Assembly (NCBI GenBank): GCA_040218875.1
Contig: JAVJQP010000076.1
Strand: one strand, 5' to 3'
Source of the DNA: Coleofasciculus sp937127375
GTDB taxonomy: Bacteria; Cyanobacteriota; Cyanobacteriia; Cyanobacteriales; Coleofasciculaceae
DNA: 64,000 nucleotides
The translations under genes were made by a program, and so were the position numbers. The notes beneath the pieces were generated by a model, which saw only the letters and a program-made list of their open reading frames with translations, did no database searches and had not been told where the DNA came from. Positions 44,560 to 53,877 of the stretch are shown here, one piece after another (positions within the stretch are counted from its first letter, which is position 1; each line of letters starts with the position of its first letter).

Positions 44560-47271
44560 CTATCTTTTCAATGTTTCCGGAGCCGTGGATCTTCCGGCTT
44601 CGTCTACGATTACCCAGTCAAATTTAATATCTTTAAGATTAGCAACTCCCAAGCAAGTTGCGCCGATTACGTTAACACCATCCAGAAACATAGGAACTAA
44701 GTCACGTTGCTTTCGCTGGAGCCGTTCATTCCACTCTTCCTTTAGCTCCTTAAGTTTGACAAACTTCTCATACTTTTCATTACTATCACCCAAAATAGTT
44801 TGTAATCGGCTGTATTCTTGTTCTATCCAATTTAAGAGCTGCTGCTTTTCCGGAAATTCTATACCAAATTTATCCACATAATCTTTAATTAAATTAAGAA
44901 TCTTTTCATCGAGTAATAGCTTCTCATAAATTAATTCACAAGCATCTTCTGCGGCTAACTGAACCTCATTATTGACCGGAGATATAATCAGCTCGGAATT
45001 AACAAGATTGACCGCTTGGGTAATTCGGTTAGAAATCTGTCCAACTTGTTCTCTCAGTTTTCTAATTGATTCTATATTAGATAATTTCTTGACTCCTAAC
45101 AGCATTTTTTCGTGCTGAGATTCATACTTTTGCCAATGAGCTGCCGAGTTTTCCCGAATCTTTTTCTGCCATTCATTAATCGCTTTCTCTATTTCAAACT
45201 GTCTAGCCTCATCCTCAATTTTTTCTTCTCTTCCGATTCTCAGTAACCGGATGTGCTGCTGTTCACTGTTAATTTTAGACAGTCGAGTGAGTACATTATC
45301 TACAGCAATATTGGATTGAGAAGAGATGAGTATCTGATCTTTAGGATGGCGGCTCAAAATTTGCCTGATTATTTCCATGATTACAGAGGTTTTACCTGTT
45401 CCTGGTGGACCTTGGATTAAAAATATATCTTCGGTTGCCAATGCCTTACAGACAGCGTTTTGCTGCGAACTGTCTAATTGCTGATTAAAAAATTGATGAA
45501 TCGCTAAAGGCTCTACAGGCGGTGATTTATCAGGTTCTGCTAGAATTTTGAACAAATTGGTATTTTCGGAATCACTGTACCTGATTGCTCGAAGTGCTTT
45601 GCGTCGGCGTTGAATTTGCGATTCTTCTGCTTTAAAGTTAGTTTCAATATGTCCTTGTTTCTGGAGTGCTTCAAACAAATCAGGATTGCAAAAATCTCCA
45701 ATACTGATATACAGTTTTTCTACAAGGTCGCCATTTTTTGACTGTTCGCCATCAATGATATCTCCCACCGACCATTGGCTTGTAGTGTAAGGCGGTGATT
45801 GTTTCTTAACGGAAATTGTTACAGGTAACGGCGGCGACGTAATTTTTTCTAATTCGTCTAAAGAGATGGGTTGAGTTAACGAAATGATTAATCTTTGCTT
45901 ATCTTTGTCATACTCATAACTAGAGTAAGCAAAACTTTGCTTTCTTTCATTGACTATTTTGGTTTCAATATCGATAACATTTTGCCATAAACTAAAGGTA
46001 GAATCTACAGTCGCTTTTCCTTCTTTTTCATTGATAATTTGTTGATATTTCTGTAGAATATCGTTGATCAAGTCACTTAGGTCATCCCCCGACTTGCCAT
46101 TCCCGCTTACATCTATAATTGGCTCAACTCTAACAGCTACTCCATTCTCAAAAAGTCTTTCTGACGATTGGGGATTTATAAAAGCGAGTTGGTCAAATAA
46201 GATAATGTTCAGTGGACGATCTTTGTCAATAAAACCCCTGAATATATCAGAAGTTGAATCTACTCCTATTTCCACAGTTAGCCTGTTGTCTTTATTAGTC
46301 TTGCCTTGAATTTTTTGAATATATATTGTGCCTGAATCATTCTTTAATTTATCTTCTATATATTTTTTAACTTTGAGGGGATGGGAATCAAGTTGATTAA
46401 AGTCTGATATTTTTCGTTTGAGAGCAGAGGTTATACCAAATACTATAGTCAATTTTTCAGACACTTCTGACTTGAGACTAGCCAGAACTTTCCTAATTTC
46501 ATCAATTTTGGGTCTATTCTCTCGTTCAACTTCTGTAGCTCGCCGCAAAACATCGATCAAAGAATTACTTAATTGACTAGCACTATTCAAAGTAGTTGTT
46601 GTAGATTCATAGAGAACTTCTTTATTTTGCTCTTCTCTAAATTTATCCCTTGCCTTCTCAGTAGACAATAGATAAAGGTATGTCATTGCCAAGGAATATA
46701 TATCAGAGTCTCTAGAAACCCCTTTTAATTCCCTTTGCTCAAGCGGAGCAAATAAAGGTGTATGATAGCTGCTTATCGTATTGGTCAGGAGGGTAGTGGT
46801 AATGATAGAAATGCCAAAATCTAAAATCTTAGCGACTGGGAGTTCACCTATCTCCACCACCATGATGTTGTCTGGTTTTATATCTCTGTGAATGACATTT
46901 TTAGAGTGAGCATGACTAACGGCATCTAAAATTTGCAAAAATAAATCAATTTTAGTTTTTAGCGCAACTCCCCGCTCAAAATACCTCTGAATGCCTTCAC
47001 CTTCAAGATATTCTAAAACCAAATAAACAAGCTTATGGCTATCTTCATACCCATCATCAACAAACTTAACTATGCTGTCGTGACTTAACCGTTTGAGAGT
47101 GTCAGTTTCTCGCTTTAAAAGCTTAAGCGCGTGTTTGTCTTCTGTGGAAATTGTTTTGATGGCATAATATTGTCGAGTTTGTAACTCCTTTGCCAAATAG
47201 ACGATCCCTGTGCCACCTCTACCCAGCTCTGCTTTAAGATTATATTTACCACCAATTATCTCGTCAATCAT
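44560..47271 (-). CDS. Ser/Thr protein kinase-UPF1-like helicase, truncated (Mokosh MkoA-like)
   Basis: 903 residues. The kinase domain (about 8-270) has GRGGTGIVY, Lys39, HRDIKPDN (His128-Asp130) and DFG (151-153), all intact. After a ~290-residue linker comes a superfamily 1 helicase core (COG1112/UPF1-like) with Walker A GPPGTGKTSV near residue 620, a long coiled insertion, and motif II VIVDEAGRSTAPE near 889. It then stops at TAG (44560-44562). The missing remainder continues in another frame at 44536-44156. The kinase-helicase plus PLD partner matches Mokosh type I. The kinase half could still be made, but the helicase half is incomplete. Confidence 0.82.
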   Translation of the reverse strand: MIDEIIGGKYNLKAELGRGGTGIVYLAKELQTRQYYAIKTISTEDKHALKLLKRETDTLKRLSHDSIVKFVDDGYEDSHKLVYLVLEYLEGEGIQRYFERGVALKTKIDLFLQILDAVSHAHSKNVIHRDIKPDNIMVVEIGELPVAKILDFGISIITTTLLTNTISSYHTPLFAPLEQRELKGVSRDSDIYSLAMTYLYLLSTEKARDKFREEQNKEVLYESTTTTLNSASQLSNSLIDVLRRATEVERENRPKIDEIRKVLASLKSEVSEKLTIVFGITSALKRKISDFNQLDSHPLKVKKYIEDKLKNDSGTIYIQKIQGKTNKDNRLTVEIGVDSTSDIFRGFIDKDRPLNIILFDQLAFINPQSSERLFENGVAVRVEPIIDVSGNGKSGDDLSDLINDILQKYQQIINEKEGKATVDSTFSLWQNVIDIETKIVNERKQSFAYSSYEYDKDKQRLIISLTQPISLDELEKITSPPLPVTISVKKQSPPYTTSQWSVGDIIDGEQSKNGDLVEKLYISIGDFCNPDLFEALQKQGHIETNFKAEESQIQRRRKALRAIRYSDSENTNLFKILAEPDKSPPVEPLAIHQFFNQQLDSSQQNAVCKALATEDIFLIQGPPGTGKTSVIMEIIRQILSRHPKDQILISSQSNIAVDNVLTRLSKINSEQQHIRLLRIGREEKIEDEARQFEIEKAINEWQKKIRENSAAHWQKYESQHEKMLLGVKKLSNIESIRKLREQVGQISNRITQAVNLVNSELIISPVNNEVQLAAEDACELIYEKLLLDEKILNLIKDYVDKFGIEFPEKQQLLNWIEQEYSRLQTILGDSNEKYEKFVKLKELKEEWNERLQRKQRDLVPMFLDGVNVIGATCLGVANLKDIKFDWVIVDEAGRSTAPETLKR

Positions 47272-47872
47272 TAGAATTGTCTTGCTTAGTTGTAAATTTG
47301 ATAGGGGAACCGATTACCTATTTGCGTTATGGGTTTAATATTGGCATCTAAAAAAATCTTAGAGTCTGATCAGGTAAAGAGACACCGGAAAAATACTGAT
47401 TTTTCAAATAGGTATACATACTGATATTTGACCGCTTTAGTGACTTGACTAATTACTTATATTCCTCCAGTAGAGGGTATAATGACCCGTTATCGCTAAG
47501 TCGCGATCGCAAACTAAGGAGTCACGAATTTCTATATTATAACTTAATCTATGACAATGCTATACAGTATATGGATGATGAGGTACACATTGGTTATCCT
47601 TGTGATTACAAATATTTGTGGTAATTTGTCAAGACTATAAGCCCCCGCCTGATTATAGTCATTATGATTTCAGGCGAATTGAACGTCGATGATGATGATG
47701 AATTGGAGGATCATATTGTTTATACTGTTTATGGTCACAAATTGAGCTTTTGTCATACTGGATCGAACAGAGTGCAGCGAAACATCGGGTGAGATTCTTC
47801 ACTCCGCTTCAGTTCCTTCGCTTCGCTCAGGACTCAGAATGACAGACTCTAACCTTGCCAGGTATAACCATT
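47272..47872. other. 601-bp gap without a confident gene
   Basis: AT-rich sequence upstream of the kinase-helicase gene, with a HIP1 site near 47503. A 43-codon frame from about 47664 (MISGELNVDDDDELEDHIVY) is open but unsupported. The last 90 bp (about 47770-47850) resemble a dispersed repeat with CTTCGCTTCGCTCAGGACTC. Confidence 0.45.
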
Positions 47873-49870
47873 TCACCGACCCACCAATTTATCCCGCAGA
47901 TGCTTAATTTTATCGCGATACTGGGCGGCTTGCTCAAATTCTAGATTCTTCGCCGCTTCTTTCATCTGGGCTTCTAGTTGACTAATTACCTCAGGAATCT
48001 GTTCTAAGGGTAAATCTTCTACTTGTTCAGAAACCTTTGCCAACTGTTGATGATTCAACCGCCGCGATACATCTAAAAATGCCAGAATCGCATTACTGGA
48101 TTTCTTGACAATCGGTTGCGGAGTAATCCCATGCATCCGGTTATATGCCAATTGAATTCCCCGACGCCGTTCTGTCTCATCAATGGCTTTTGCCATGCTA
48201 TCGGTAAGATTATCAGCATAGAGAATTGCTTGTCCCTGGACATGACGCGCCGCCCGACCAATGGTTTGAATCAAGGAACGTGCTGCCCGGAGGAATCCTT
48301 CCTTATCGGCATCTAAAATAGCCACCAGAGATACTTCCGGTAAATCTAATCCCTCCCGCAACAAATTCACGCCAATAAGTACATCAAAATCACCCTCCCG
48401 CAATGCTTGCAAAATCTCAATTCGTTCAATTGAATTAATTTCCGAATGTAAGTAGCGGACGCGAATGCCGCGATCCTGTAAATATTCGGTTAAATCTTCC
48501 GCCATGCGCTTGGTTAAGGTTGTCACCAGTACCCGTTCTTTTTTGGATGCGCGTTCCTGAATTTCAGCCAATAAGTCATCCACTTGACCTTCAGTGGGAC
48601 GGACAAAGATTTCTGGGTCAACCACCCCGGTGGGACGAATCACTTGTTCCACCACTTGGTCTTGGGACTGTTCAATTTCCCAATCTCCAGGAGTCGCGGA
48701 AACAAAGATACATTGGTTAACTTTTGTCCAAAATTCTTCGGCTTTCAGGGGACGATTATCTGCTGCACTGGGTAAGCGAAACCCATGGTCAATTAATACC
48801 CGCTTCCGGGCTTGGTCGCCATTGTACATCCCCCGAATTTGGGGTACGGTGACGTGAGATTCATCCACGACTAATAACCAATCTTTGGGGAAGTAATCAA
48901 TTAAACATTCTGGCGGTTCCCCCGCCCTGCGTCCGGCGAGGTGACGGGAATAGTTTTCTACACCATTACAATATCCGACTTCGCGCAAGAGTTCTAGATC
49001 ATAGCGGCTGCGTTGGTCTAATCGTTGGGCTTCGAGTAATTTGCCAGCTTCTTGTAACTGGGACATTTGTTCGTGGAGTTCTGTTTCGATGGCTTCACAG
49101 GCTTCCTCTAGTCGTTCATCGGGGGTAACAAAGTGGCGGGCGGGGTAGATATTGAGGGCGTTGAGACTTTGGATAATTCCACCTGTCACGGGGTCAACAT
49201 AGCGGATAGCATCAATCTCATCACCAAAGAATTCGACGCGAATAATTCGGTCTTCGTAAGCCGGACCAATTTCTAGCACATCTCCCTTGACGCGGAACCG
49301 CCCTCGCCCCATTTCGATGTCATTGCGGGAATATTGAACGGAGGCTAAATTTCGCAGGAGTTGACGTTGATCTAATTCTGTACCCACTCGCAGGGGAATC
49401 GCGGCTTTCAGGTATTCTGAGGGGATACCCAAGCCATAAATACAGCTAATCGAGGCTACCACAATCACATCGCGCCTTTCAAAGAGCGATCGCGTGGCGG
49501 AGTGGCGCAGCATGTCGATTTCATCGTTAATGGCGGCGCTTTTCTCAATATAGGTATCACTGACGGGAATATAGGCTTCTGGTTGGTAGTAGTCGTAGTA
49601 GGAGACAAAATACTCCACCGCATTCTGGGGAAAGAACTCCCGTAACTCGTTACAGAGTTGGGCGGCTAAGGTTTTATTGTGTGCCAGTACCAGAGTCGGT
49701 TTGCCCGTCTGTTCGATGACTTTGGCGACAGTATAGGTTTTACCTGTTCCCGTCGCACCGAGGAGGGTTTGGAAACGGTTTCCCGCTTGCAGAGAGGTTG
49801 TCAGGCGGGAAATGGCTTGGGGTTGGTCGCCCTTAGCTTCAAAGGGGGCTTGCAGATCAAAGGGTATCAT
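47873..49870 (-). CDS. uvrB: Excinuclease ABC subunit B
   Basis: 665 residues, the damage-verifying helicase-like subunit of nucleotide excision repair, working with UvrA and UvrC. It has Walker A GATGTGKTYT, the beta-hairpin region SYYDYYQPEAYIP, DEAD-box-like DESH (VVDESHVTVPQIRGMY), motif VI QTIGRAARH, and the C-terminal UVR coiled coil (LEAQMKEAAKNLEFEQAAQY) that contacts UvrC. The length is normal. The ATG at 49870 abuts a GGGAACAGGG-type repeat upstream. Confidence 0.97.
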   Translation of the reverse strand: MIPFDLQAPFEAKGDQPQAISRLTTSLQAGNRFQTLLGATGTGKTYTVAKVIEQTGKPTLVLAHNKTLAAQLCNELREFFPQNAVEYFVSYYDYYQPEAYIPVSDTYIEKSAAINDEIDMLRHSATRSLFERRDVIVVASISCIYGLGIPSEYLKAAIPLRVGTELDQRQLLRNLASVQYSRNDIEMGRGRFRVKGDVLEIGPAYEDRIIRVEFFGDEIDAIRYVDPVTGGIIQSLNALNIYPARHFVTPDERLEEACEAIETELHEQMSQLQEAGKLLEAQRLDQRSRYDLELLREVGYCNGVENYSRHLAGRRAGEPPECLIDYFPKDWLLVVDESHVTVPQIRGMYNGDQARKRVLIDHGFRLPSAADNRPLKAEEFWTKVNQCIFVSATPGDWEIEQSQDQVVEQVIRPTGVVDPEIFVRPTEGQVDDLLAEIQERASKKERVLVTTLTKRMAEDLTEYLQDRGIRVRYLHSEINSIERIEILQALREGDFDVLIGVNLLREGLDLPEVSLVAILDADKEGFLRAARSLIQTIGRAARHVQGQAILYADNLTDSMAKAIDETERRRGIQLAYNRMHGITPQPIVKKSSNAILAFLDVSRRLNHQQLAKVSEQVEDLPLEQIPEVISQLEAQMKEAAKNLEFEQAAQYRDKIKHLRDKLVGR

Positions 49871-49871
49871 T

Positions 49872-49918
49872 GGTCAGGGAACAGGGAACGGGGAATAGGG
49901 AACGGGGAACAGGGAATA
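49872..49918. repeat. GGGAACAGGGAACGG-type short tandem repeat
   Basis: Imperfect 7/8-bp units of GGGAACA, GGGAACG and GGGAATA directly upstream of the uvrB start codon. This is another class of short tandem repeat touching a gene start. Confidence 0.75.
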
Positions 49919-49983
49919 GAAAATTCATCATTCATGATGCCTGCTTTGGTTTAGGGTAAAAGGAATAACGATTAACTTTTACA

Positions 49984-50943
49984 ATGAACCGACTGCAAAA
50001 AGCCATTACGATTTTCGGCATAACTGCCACGGTGAATGTCTGGGGTATCCTTCCCTCTATCAACCAAAACGGGACATTATTTAGTATAGCGACTGCTAAC
50101 GGGGAAGAGGAGGTGCTGGTCAGGTCTACATCGAGGGATATTCAAGTCCCTCTCTCAGAATCACCCAATCAACTTACTCAGTCGAATCCGACACCAGGAA
50201 TGAGCCGTCCCTTGACGGATGAACTTGATGTCAGTCTTTTAGCTAAAACGGTTGCTAATTTCATTCAAGCTGAACGCTATCAAACTGAATCCGAAATGCA
50301 ATTCAGTTTTGAGGCACAGGGTTTTACAGGGCAATTTTCGGTGTTGATTAAAACCATTGCCCAATCTCCTCAGCAGTTTCGCACCGAAATTTCTACACCT
50401 GAGTCAGGTGGATTTGCCCAACCGAGTTATATTGTGATTTCTGATGGTGATCAGGTATGGATTTATAACCCGGAGTTAAAGCAATACACGGTTATGGACT
50501 ATGAAGGTTTTAATCAGTCGAATGATAGCTTTTTGATTGGCTTTTCTTCGATGTTATTTCTAGAAATGTCGGCTCCTTTTAGGCAAGCCTTTGCTGACGG
50601 TGTAGTGACGGCAGAGGGAGTGATTGATCAGCTTGAATCGGTTTTTAAGGCGGAAGATGATATGCCATTGCAGGGTAATATTCTAAATTTAGAGGGACAA
50701 GACTACTATGCCTATCGCTATAAGGATCGCCAAGCCGGATTTACGTTCACATTTTTGGTGGAACCCAATACAGCCGCAGTTGAGCAGCTTCAAATTAGTG
50801 GGAAAGCGGACGGAATGGATATCAAGATGACCGAAAAGATTATTCGCCGTGTGCCATCTCCTATTGTTGCTGCTGATACTTTTACCTTTTATCCGCCAGC
50901 CGGGGTCACTCAAGTGGAATCTATGGAAATTGACATTTTTTAG
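49984..50943 (+). CDS. LolA/DUF2092-like periplasmic protein
   Basis: 319 residues. A hydrophobic N-terminus (about 6-25) acts as signal or anchor, and a low-complexity linker follows. From about residue 85 there is a LolA-like fold region with NFIQAERYQTESEMQFSFE, QFRTEISTPESGG, DGDQVWIYNPELKQYTVMDY and FTFYPPAGVTQVE, as in DUF2092 proteins. It may bind lipids or lipoproteins in the periplasm; this is inference. Next on the same strand comes sodC. Confidence 0.75.
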   Translation: MNRLQKAITIFGITATVNVWGILPSINQNGTLFSIATANGEEEVLVRSTSRDIQVPLSESPNQLTQSNPTPGMSRPLTDELDVSLLAKTVANFIQAERYQTESEMQFSFEAQGFTGQFSVLIKTIAQSPQQFRTEISTPESGGFAQPSYIVISDGDQVWIYNPELKQYTVMDYEGFNQSNDSFLIGFSSMLFLEMSAPFRQAFADGVVTAEGVIDQLESVFKAEDDMPLQGNILNLEGQDYYAYRYKDRQAGFTFTFLVEPNTAAVEQLQISGKADGMDIKMTEKIIRRVPSPIVAADTFTFYPPAGVTQVESMEIDIF

Positions 50944-51020
50944 GGAATGTCTGAAGATTATTAAGAGTTGGTATTTAACTATTTTGATTCAACTTGAAGT
51001 CGATTACAACTGAACTGGCT

Positions 51021-51623
51021 ATGAACTGGATTAATAAACCCTTGAGAATTAGTGCGATCGCGTTTTTTTTCAGCCTACTACTGTTTGTATCTGGCTGTCA
51101 GCAAACCAACACGGTAACTGAGCAACCTGTAACCGAACCCCAAGAAGAAGTCACGGAACAACAAGCTAGCATCGCTACCGCAACTATCAATAGCACCAGC
51201 GATCCCGCAGAAGTCTTGGGAGAGGCTGAGTTTACGACAACGGGGGATGCGATGTTAATTGAAGTAATGATGACCAATGCGCCATCGGGAGAACACGCTT
51301 TCCACATCCATGAAACAGGGAATTGTGCGGAGCAAGGAAAGGCGGCTGGGGGTCATTTTAATCCCGATGATGTAAACCATGGATTAATTACCGAAGATGG
51401 GTTTGAAAATGCTCATGCGGGAGATTTAGGCAATATTACGATTGCTGAAGATGGTACGGGGTCAAAAAGCCTAACTGTTGAGCGACTTACGTTTACTGAA
51501 GGGAAGTATGCGATCGGTAATCTGTCGGTAATTCTTCATGAAAAACCTGATGATTTTGGTCAGCCGACGGGTAATGCTGGCGGACGAGTTGGTTGTGGAA
51601 TTATTGAGGTGACTGATTCCTAG
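51021..51623 (+). CDS. sodC: Cu/Zn superoxide dismutase, lipoprotein form
   Basis: 200 residues from the ATG at 51021 (MNWINKPLRIS). This is chosen over an upstream TTG (50994) because it starts a lipoprotein signal with lipobox FVSGC. The metal site is complete: HIH in AFHIHETGNC, bridging His in GGHFNP, His in VNHG, AHAGDLGNI, and the late Cu ligand in LHEKPDD. The disulfide pair is GNC and VGCGII. It dismutates superoxide in the periplasm. A short Thr/Glu/Gln linker follows the lipidated Cys. Confidence 0.93.
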   Translation: MNWINKPLRISAIAFFFSLLLFVSGCQQTNTVTEQPVTEPQEEVTEQQASIATATINSTSDPAEVLGEAEFTTTGDAMLIEVMMTNAPSGEHAFHIHETGNCAEQGKAAGGHFNPDDVNHGLITEDGFENAHAGDLGNITIAEDGTGSKSLTVERLTFTEGKYAIGNLSVILHEKPDDFGQPTGNAGGRVGCGIIEVTDS

Positions 51624-51711
51624 GAGTTGGGAAAAACTCAACTAGGTTGTGAGCAGCTCTAGAGCGTCGGTCTAGTATTTAAGTAGATGATCCGATTACT
51701 AGACGGGTGCT

Positions 51712-52743
51712 CTAGGTAACGTTAAGTATACCGAAAAGCATCACAGCTAGATAAGCGACATAAACTCCATTAAGCGCTAACACCTCCCAAAGTTCAAAGC
51801 TCCGTTTTTCAGAACCAAATTTGATTGCGGCAGCGTATACCACTCCCAGTAACGCAACAAAACCCAGGTTGACTGAATACAAGAGAAAGTTTTCTACAGG
51901 CAATGTCACCAGTGCCAGCGGAAAAAAGGCGAGAGTCATTGTCGCCGTGTTGTCAGCAATCACGCCTGTAACCGCAGCCGTAATTTGCCCACTTTTTGCC
52001 AAACTCCAAGTCGAAAATACTTCAGGTGCAATGCTCATAGTTGATGTAATAAAGAGTCCACCGATTAACTTGGAAATGCCTAAAGCTGAGACAATATTTT
52101 CTGTAGCCATGACCGTAAAGTAAGCACCAAGACAAAGCAAGGCGATACCCATAACAGCGAGAGTAATTTGTTTCTTACTCCATTTCACCTCTTTGCCTCG
52201 TTGACGCTTACGCAGGATTGCCTGTGCCAAGTAAGCGAAGTAAGCGGCTAGCATAATATAGCCGTCAATGGGCTGAAGACCACGCCAAGGTTTGGGGATA
52301 GTCAGCAAGGCAGCTAGGGCGATAACTGCCAGATAGGGGAGTGCTTGCACAGTCAACGCCTCCCGTTTAACACGCATTACGCGCTTTTTTCGCTGATAGT
52401 CATAGGTGCTATCTGCCCTATTTGATGAATGTTCACTATTCGTTCTTTTGCTACCAGAACCCCATTGAGAAGCAATGTAGGCGGTGGTAATGATCGCTGG
52501 AACAGAAATAATATTAGAACCGAGTAAATTGCCCAGTCCAATGTCAGAAAGACCGCGAACTGCGCTGACGGCATTAGTACCGAATTCTGGACTAGCCGTA
52601 GCCAGGGCAACGAAAGCCGCCCCTGCTGCTTCTGACAATCCCCACTGTTTCCGCAGCTTCTTGAGCGGTTCAGCTAAGTGATCTGCTCCCCAATGGGCTG
52701 CCAGCACAGCACCGATTAGAACTAAAAACCAAAAAAATAACAT
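51712..52743 (-). CDS. CaCA-family sodium/calcium exchanger
   Basis: 343 residues with about ten membrane helices in two inverted halves. The alpha-1 repeat is ATASPEFGTNAVSAVRG followed by GLGNLLGSNI. The alpha-2 repeat is TSTMSIAPEVFSTWSLAKSG followed by GVIADNTATM. A hydrophilic loop of about 50 residues (residues about 95-125) is unusually basic. Cation exchange is expected; the ion cannot be fixed from sequence. Convergent with sodC. Confidence 0.85.
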   Translation of the reverse strand: MLFFWFLVLIGAVLAAHWGADHLAEPLKKLRKQWGLSEAAGAAFVALATASPEFGTNAVSAVRGLSDIGLGNLLGSNIISVPAIITTAYIASQWGSGSKRTNSEHSSNRADSTYDYQRKKRVMRVKREALTVQALPYLAVIALAALLTIPKPWRGLQPIDGYIMLAAYFAYLAQAILRKRQRGKEVKWSKKQITLAVMGIALLCLGAYFTVMATENIVSALGISKLIGGLFITSTMSIAPEVFSTWSLAKSGQITAAVTGVIADNTATMTLAFFPLALVTLPVENFLLYSVNLGFVALLGVVYAAAIKFGSEKRSFELWEVLALNGVYVAYLAVMLFGILNVT

Positions 52744-52841
52744 TTTTCCGTTACAACCGTTACAAGAACCCTAAAGTTTTTCAGAAATTTAAGGACGTAT
52801 CTCTGCCACCGCAATGACACGGTGTAGTGTACTCCCAGTAT

Positions 52842-52918
52842 CGCTCATTTAGACGGTTTAGCTTGAATAAGCTCAGAAAGCGAAAAATGAGCGTTATCCT
52901 TGTATAGTCCAAGGATAA
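52842..52918 (-). terminator. Two adjoining hairpins after the TIGR03943 gene
   Basis: Directly after the stop codon (minus-strand direction) lies a 9-bp perfect stem TTATCCTTG/CAAGGATAA (52894-52902 and 52910-52918). Next comes a nested structure, CGCTCATTT/AAATGAGCG (52842-52850 and 52885-52893) enclosing AGCTT/AAGCT. A short T run follows on the minus strand (ATTTTTC). Likely a transcription end, though the U tract is modest. Confidence 0.5.
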
Positions 52919-53680
52919 TTAATAATAGTAGGGATTATCGGGTTCAGGAACTTTTTTTACCTCACTGGCTTCAATCACCAATTGCCGTTTATCTTGTAAT
53001 GTTTCTGTAATCATTTTTCCTTTAACTTGTATCCAATTATCCGGTTGATACGCCTGACGATTTCCCGGAAGTTTCACGGGTAAACTGACTGGATAAGCAT
53101 CCGCTGCACAGCAGGTAATCACAAAGCGAGTTACTAATAAATAGTTCGAGGATAGGTTTTGGGGATAAACCACAAACCCTTTAACATTAACTGCTTGACC
53201 CGCATATTCATCAGGTTCCGGATAAACACTCAGGGTGCGAATCCATTCAATCAGCGATCGCGCTTCGGGTTTGCTGGCGCTGCGAAAGGATTGAGGCTGG
53301 GTGCGGGTGGCGGTTAAGGATTCCATCACACCGCGTTGAATTGCTGTCTGGCTGGTAAAGACTTTGGGTTCTACTAATAACCCTAGAATTGCCGTGGCTA
53401 GCAGCAATCCTGTACTCCAACCCGGTGGAAACCAGCTAATATGCTGCATCATCGGCATTGTTTTGGGATTTCGGGGTGGTAATTGACCGATGACTTGAAT
53501 GGCTTTTAACACCGCCAGCACTAGCAAAAGTATCCCAGTTCCTAGAACTAAGGCAAAGTAATTCGGGTGAATGAGTAACTGTAATTCGCCACTGACCCAG
53601 TATTGAATCAACAAAATCCCCCAGATGCCTAGGGTGATAATATCAAGGATGGGGAGTAAAAGACGTTGTTTTTTAATCAT
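52919..53680 (-). CDS. TIGR03943-family membrane protein
   Basis: 253 residues. Two N-terminal membrane helices (about 10-28, 38-62) and a third (about 88-105) precede a soluble C-terminal domain with VNVKGFVVYPQN, FVITCCAADAYPVSLPV and WIQVKGKM. The CC in ITCCAAD could bind metal. This family usually pairs with a DUF318-type permease, as here (next gene upstream on the same strand), so the two are probably partners. Its ATG lies at the edge of a TGACCAA heptamer array. Confidence 0.83.
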   Translation of the reverse strand: MIKKQRLLLPILDIITLGIWGILLIQYWVSGELQLLIHPNYFALVLGTGILLLVLAVLKAIQVIGQLPPRNPKTMPMMQHISWFPPGWSTGLLLATAILGLLVEPKVFTSQTAIQRGVMESLTATRTQPQSFRSASKPEARSLIEWIRTLSVYPEPDEYAGQAVNVKGFVVYPQNLSSNYLLVTRFVITCCAADAYPVSLPVKLPGNRQAYQPDNWIQVKGKMITETLQDKRQLVIEASEVKKVPEPDNPYYY

Positions 53681-53856
53681 TGGTCATTGGTCATTGGTCA
53701 TTGGTCATTGGTCATTGGTCATTGGTCATTGGTCATTTGTCATTGGTCATTTGTCATTGGTCATTCGTCCAATAATTCCTTCATTCAAAATTTAGTCGGG
53801 GCGGGTTTAGTTAAGTTAGTGGTTTGAGCCGAAGTGTTATCGGTGAAACCCGCCCC
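53678..53856. repeat. TGACCAA heptamer array and palindromic element
   Basis: About twelve TTGGTCA/TTTGTCA heptamers (53678-53768) run from inside the start codon of the TIGR03943 gene. Then inverted arms GGGGCGGGTTT (53798-53808) and AAACCCGCCCC (53846-53856) appear, just before the end of the permease gene. The whole spacer of the putative two-gene operon is repeat sequence. Confidence 0.9.
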
Positions 53857-53877
53857 TACACATTCAAAACTTTCTAA

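Noticed and set aside
44156..47271. Programmed ribosomal frameshift joining the two helicase parts
   Set aside because: A frameshift alone would not restore helicase motifs III and IV, which are absent from the DNA between the frames.
47664..47795. 43-codon frame MISGELNVDDDDELEDHIVY
   Set aside because: Has a plausible start but competes with another open frame, has no recognised family and ends in a dispersed repeat; left as a note only.
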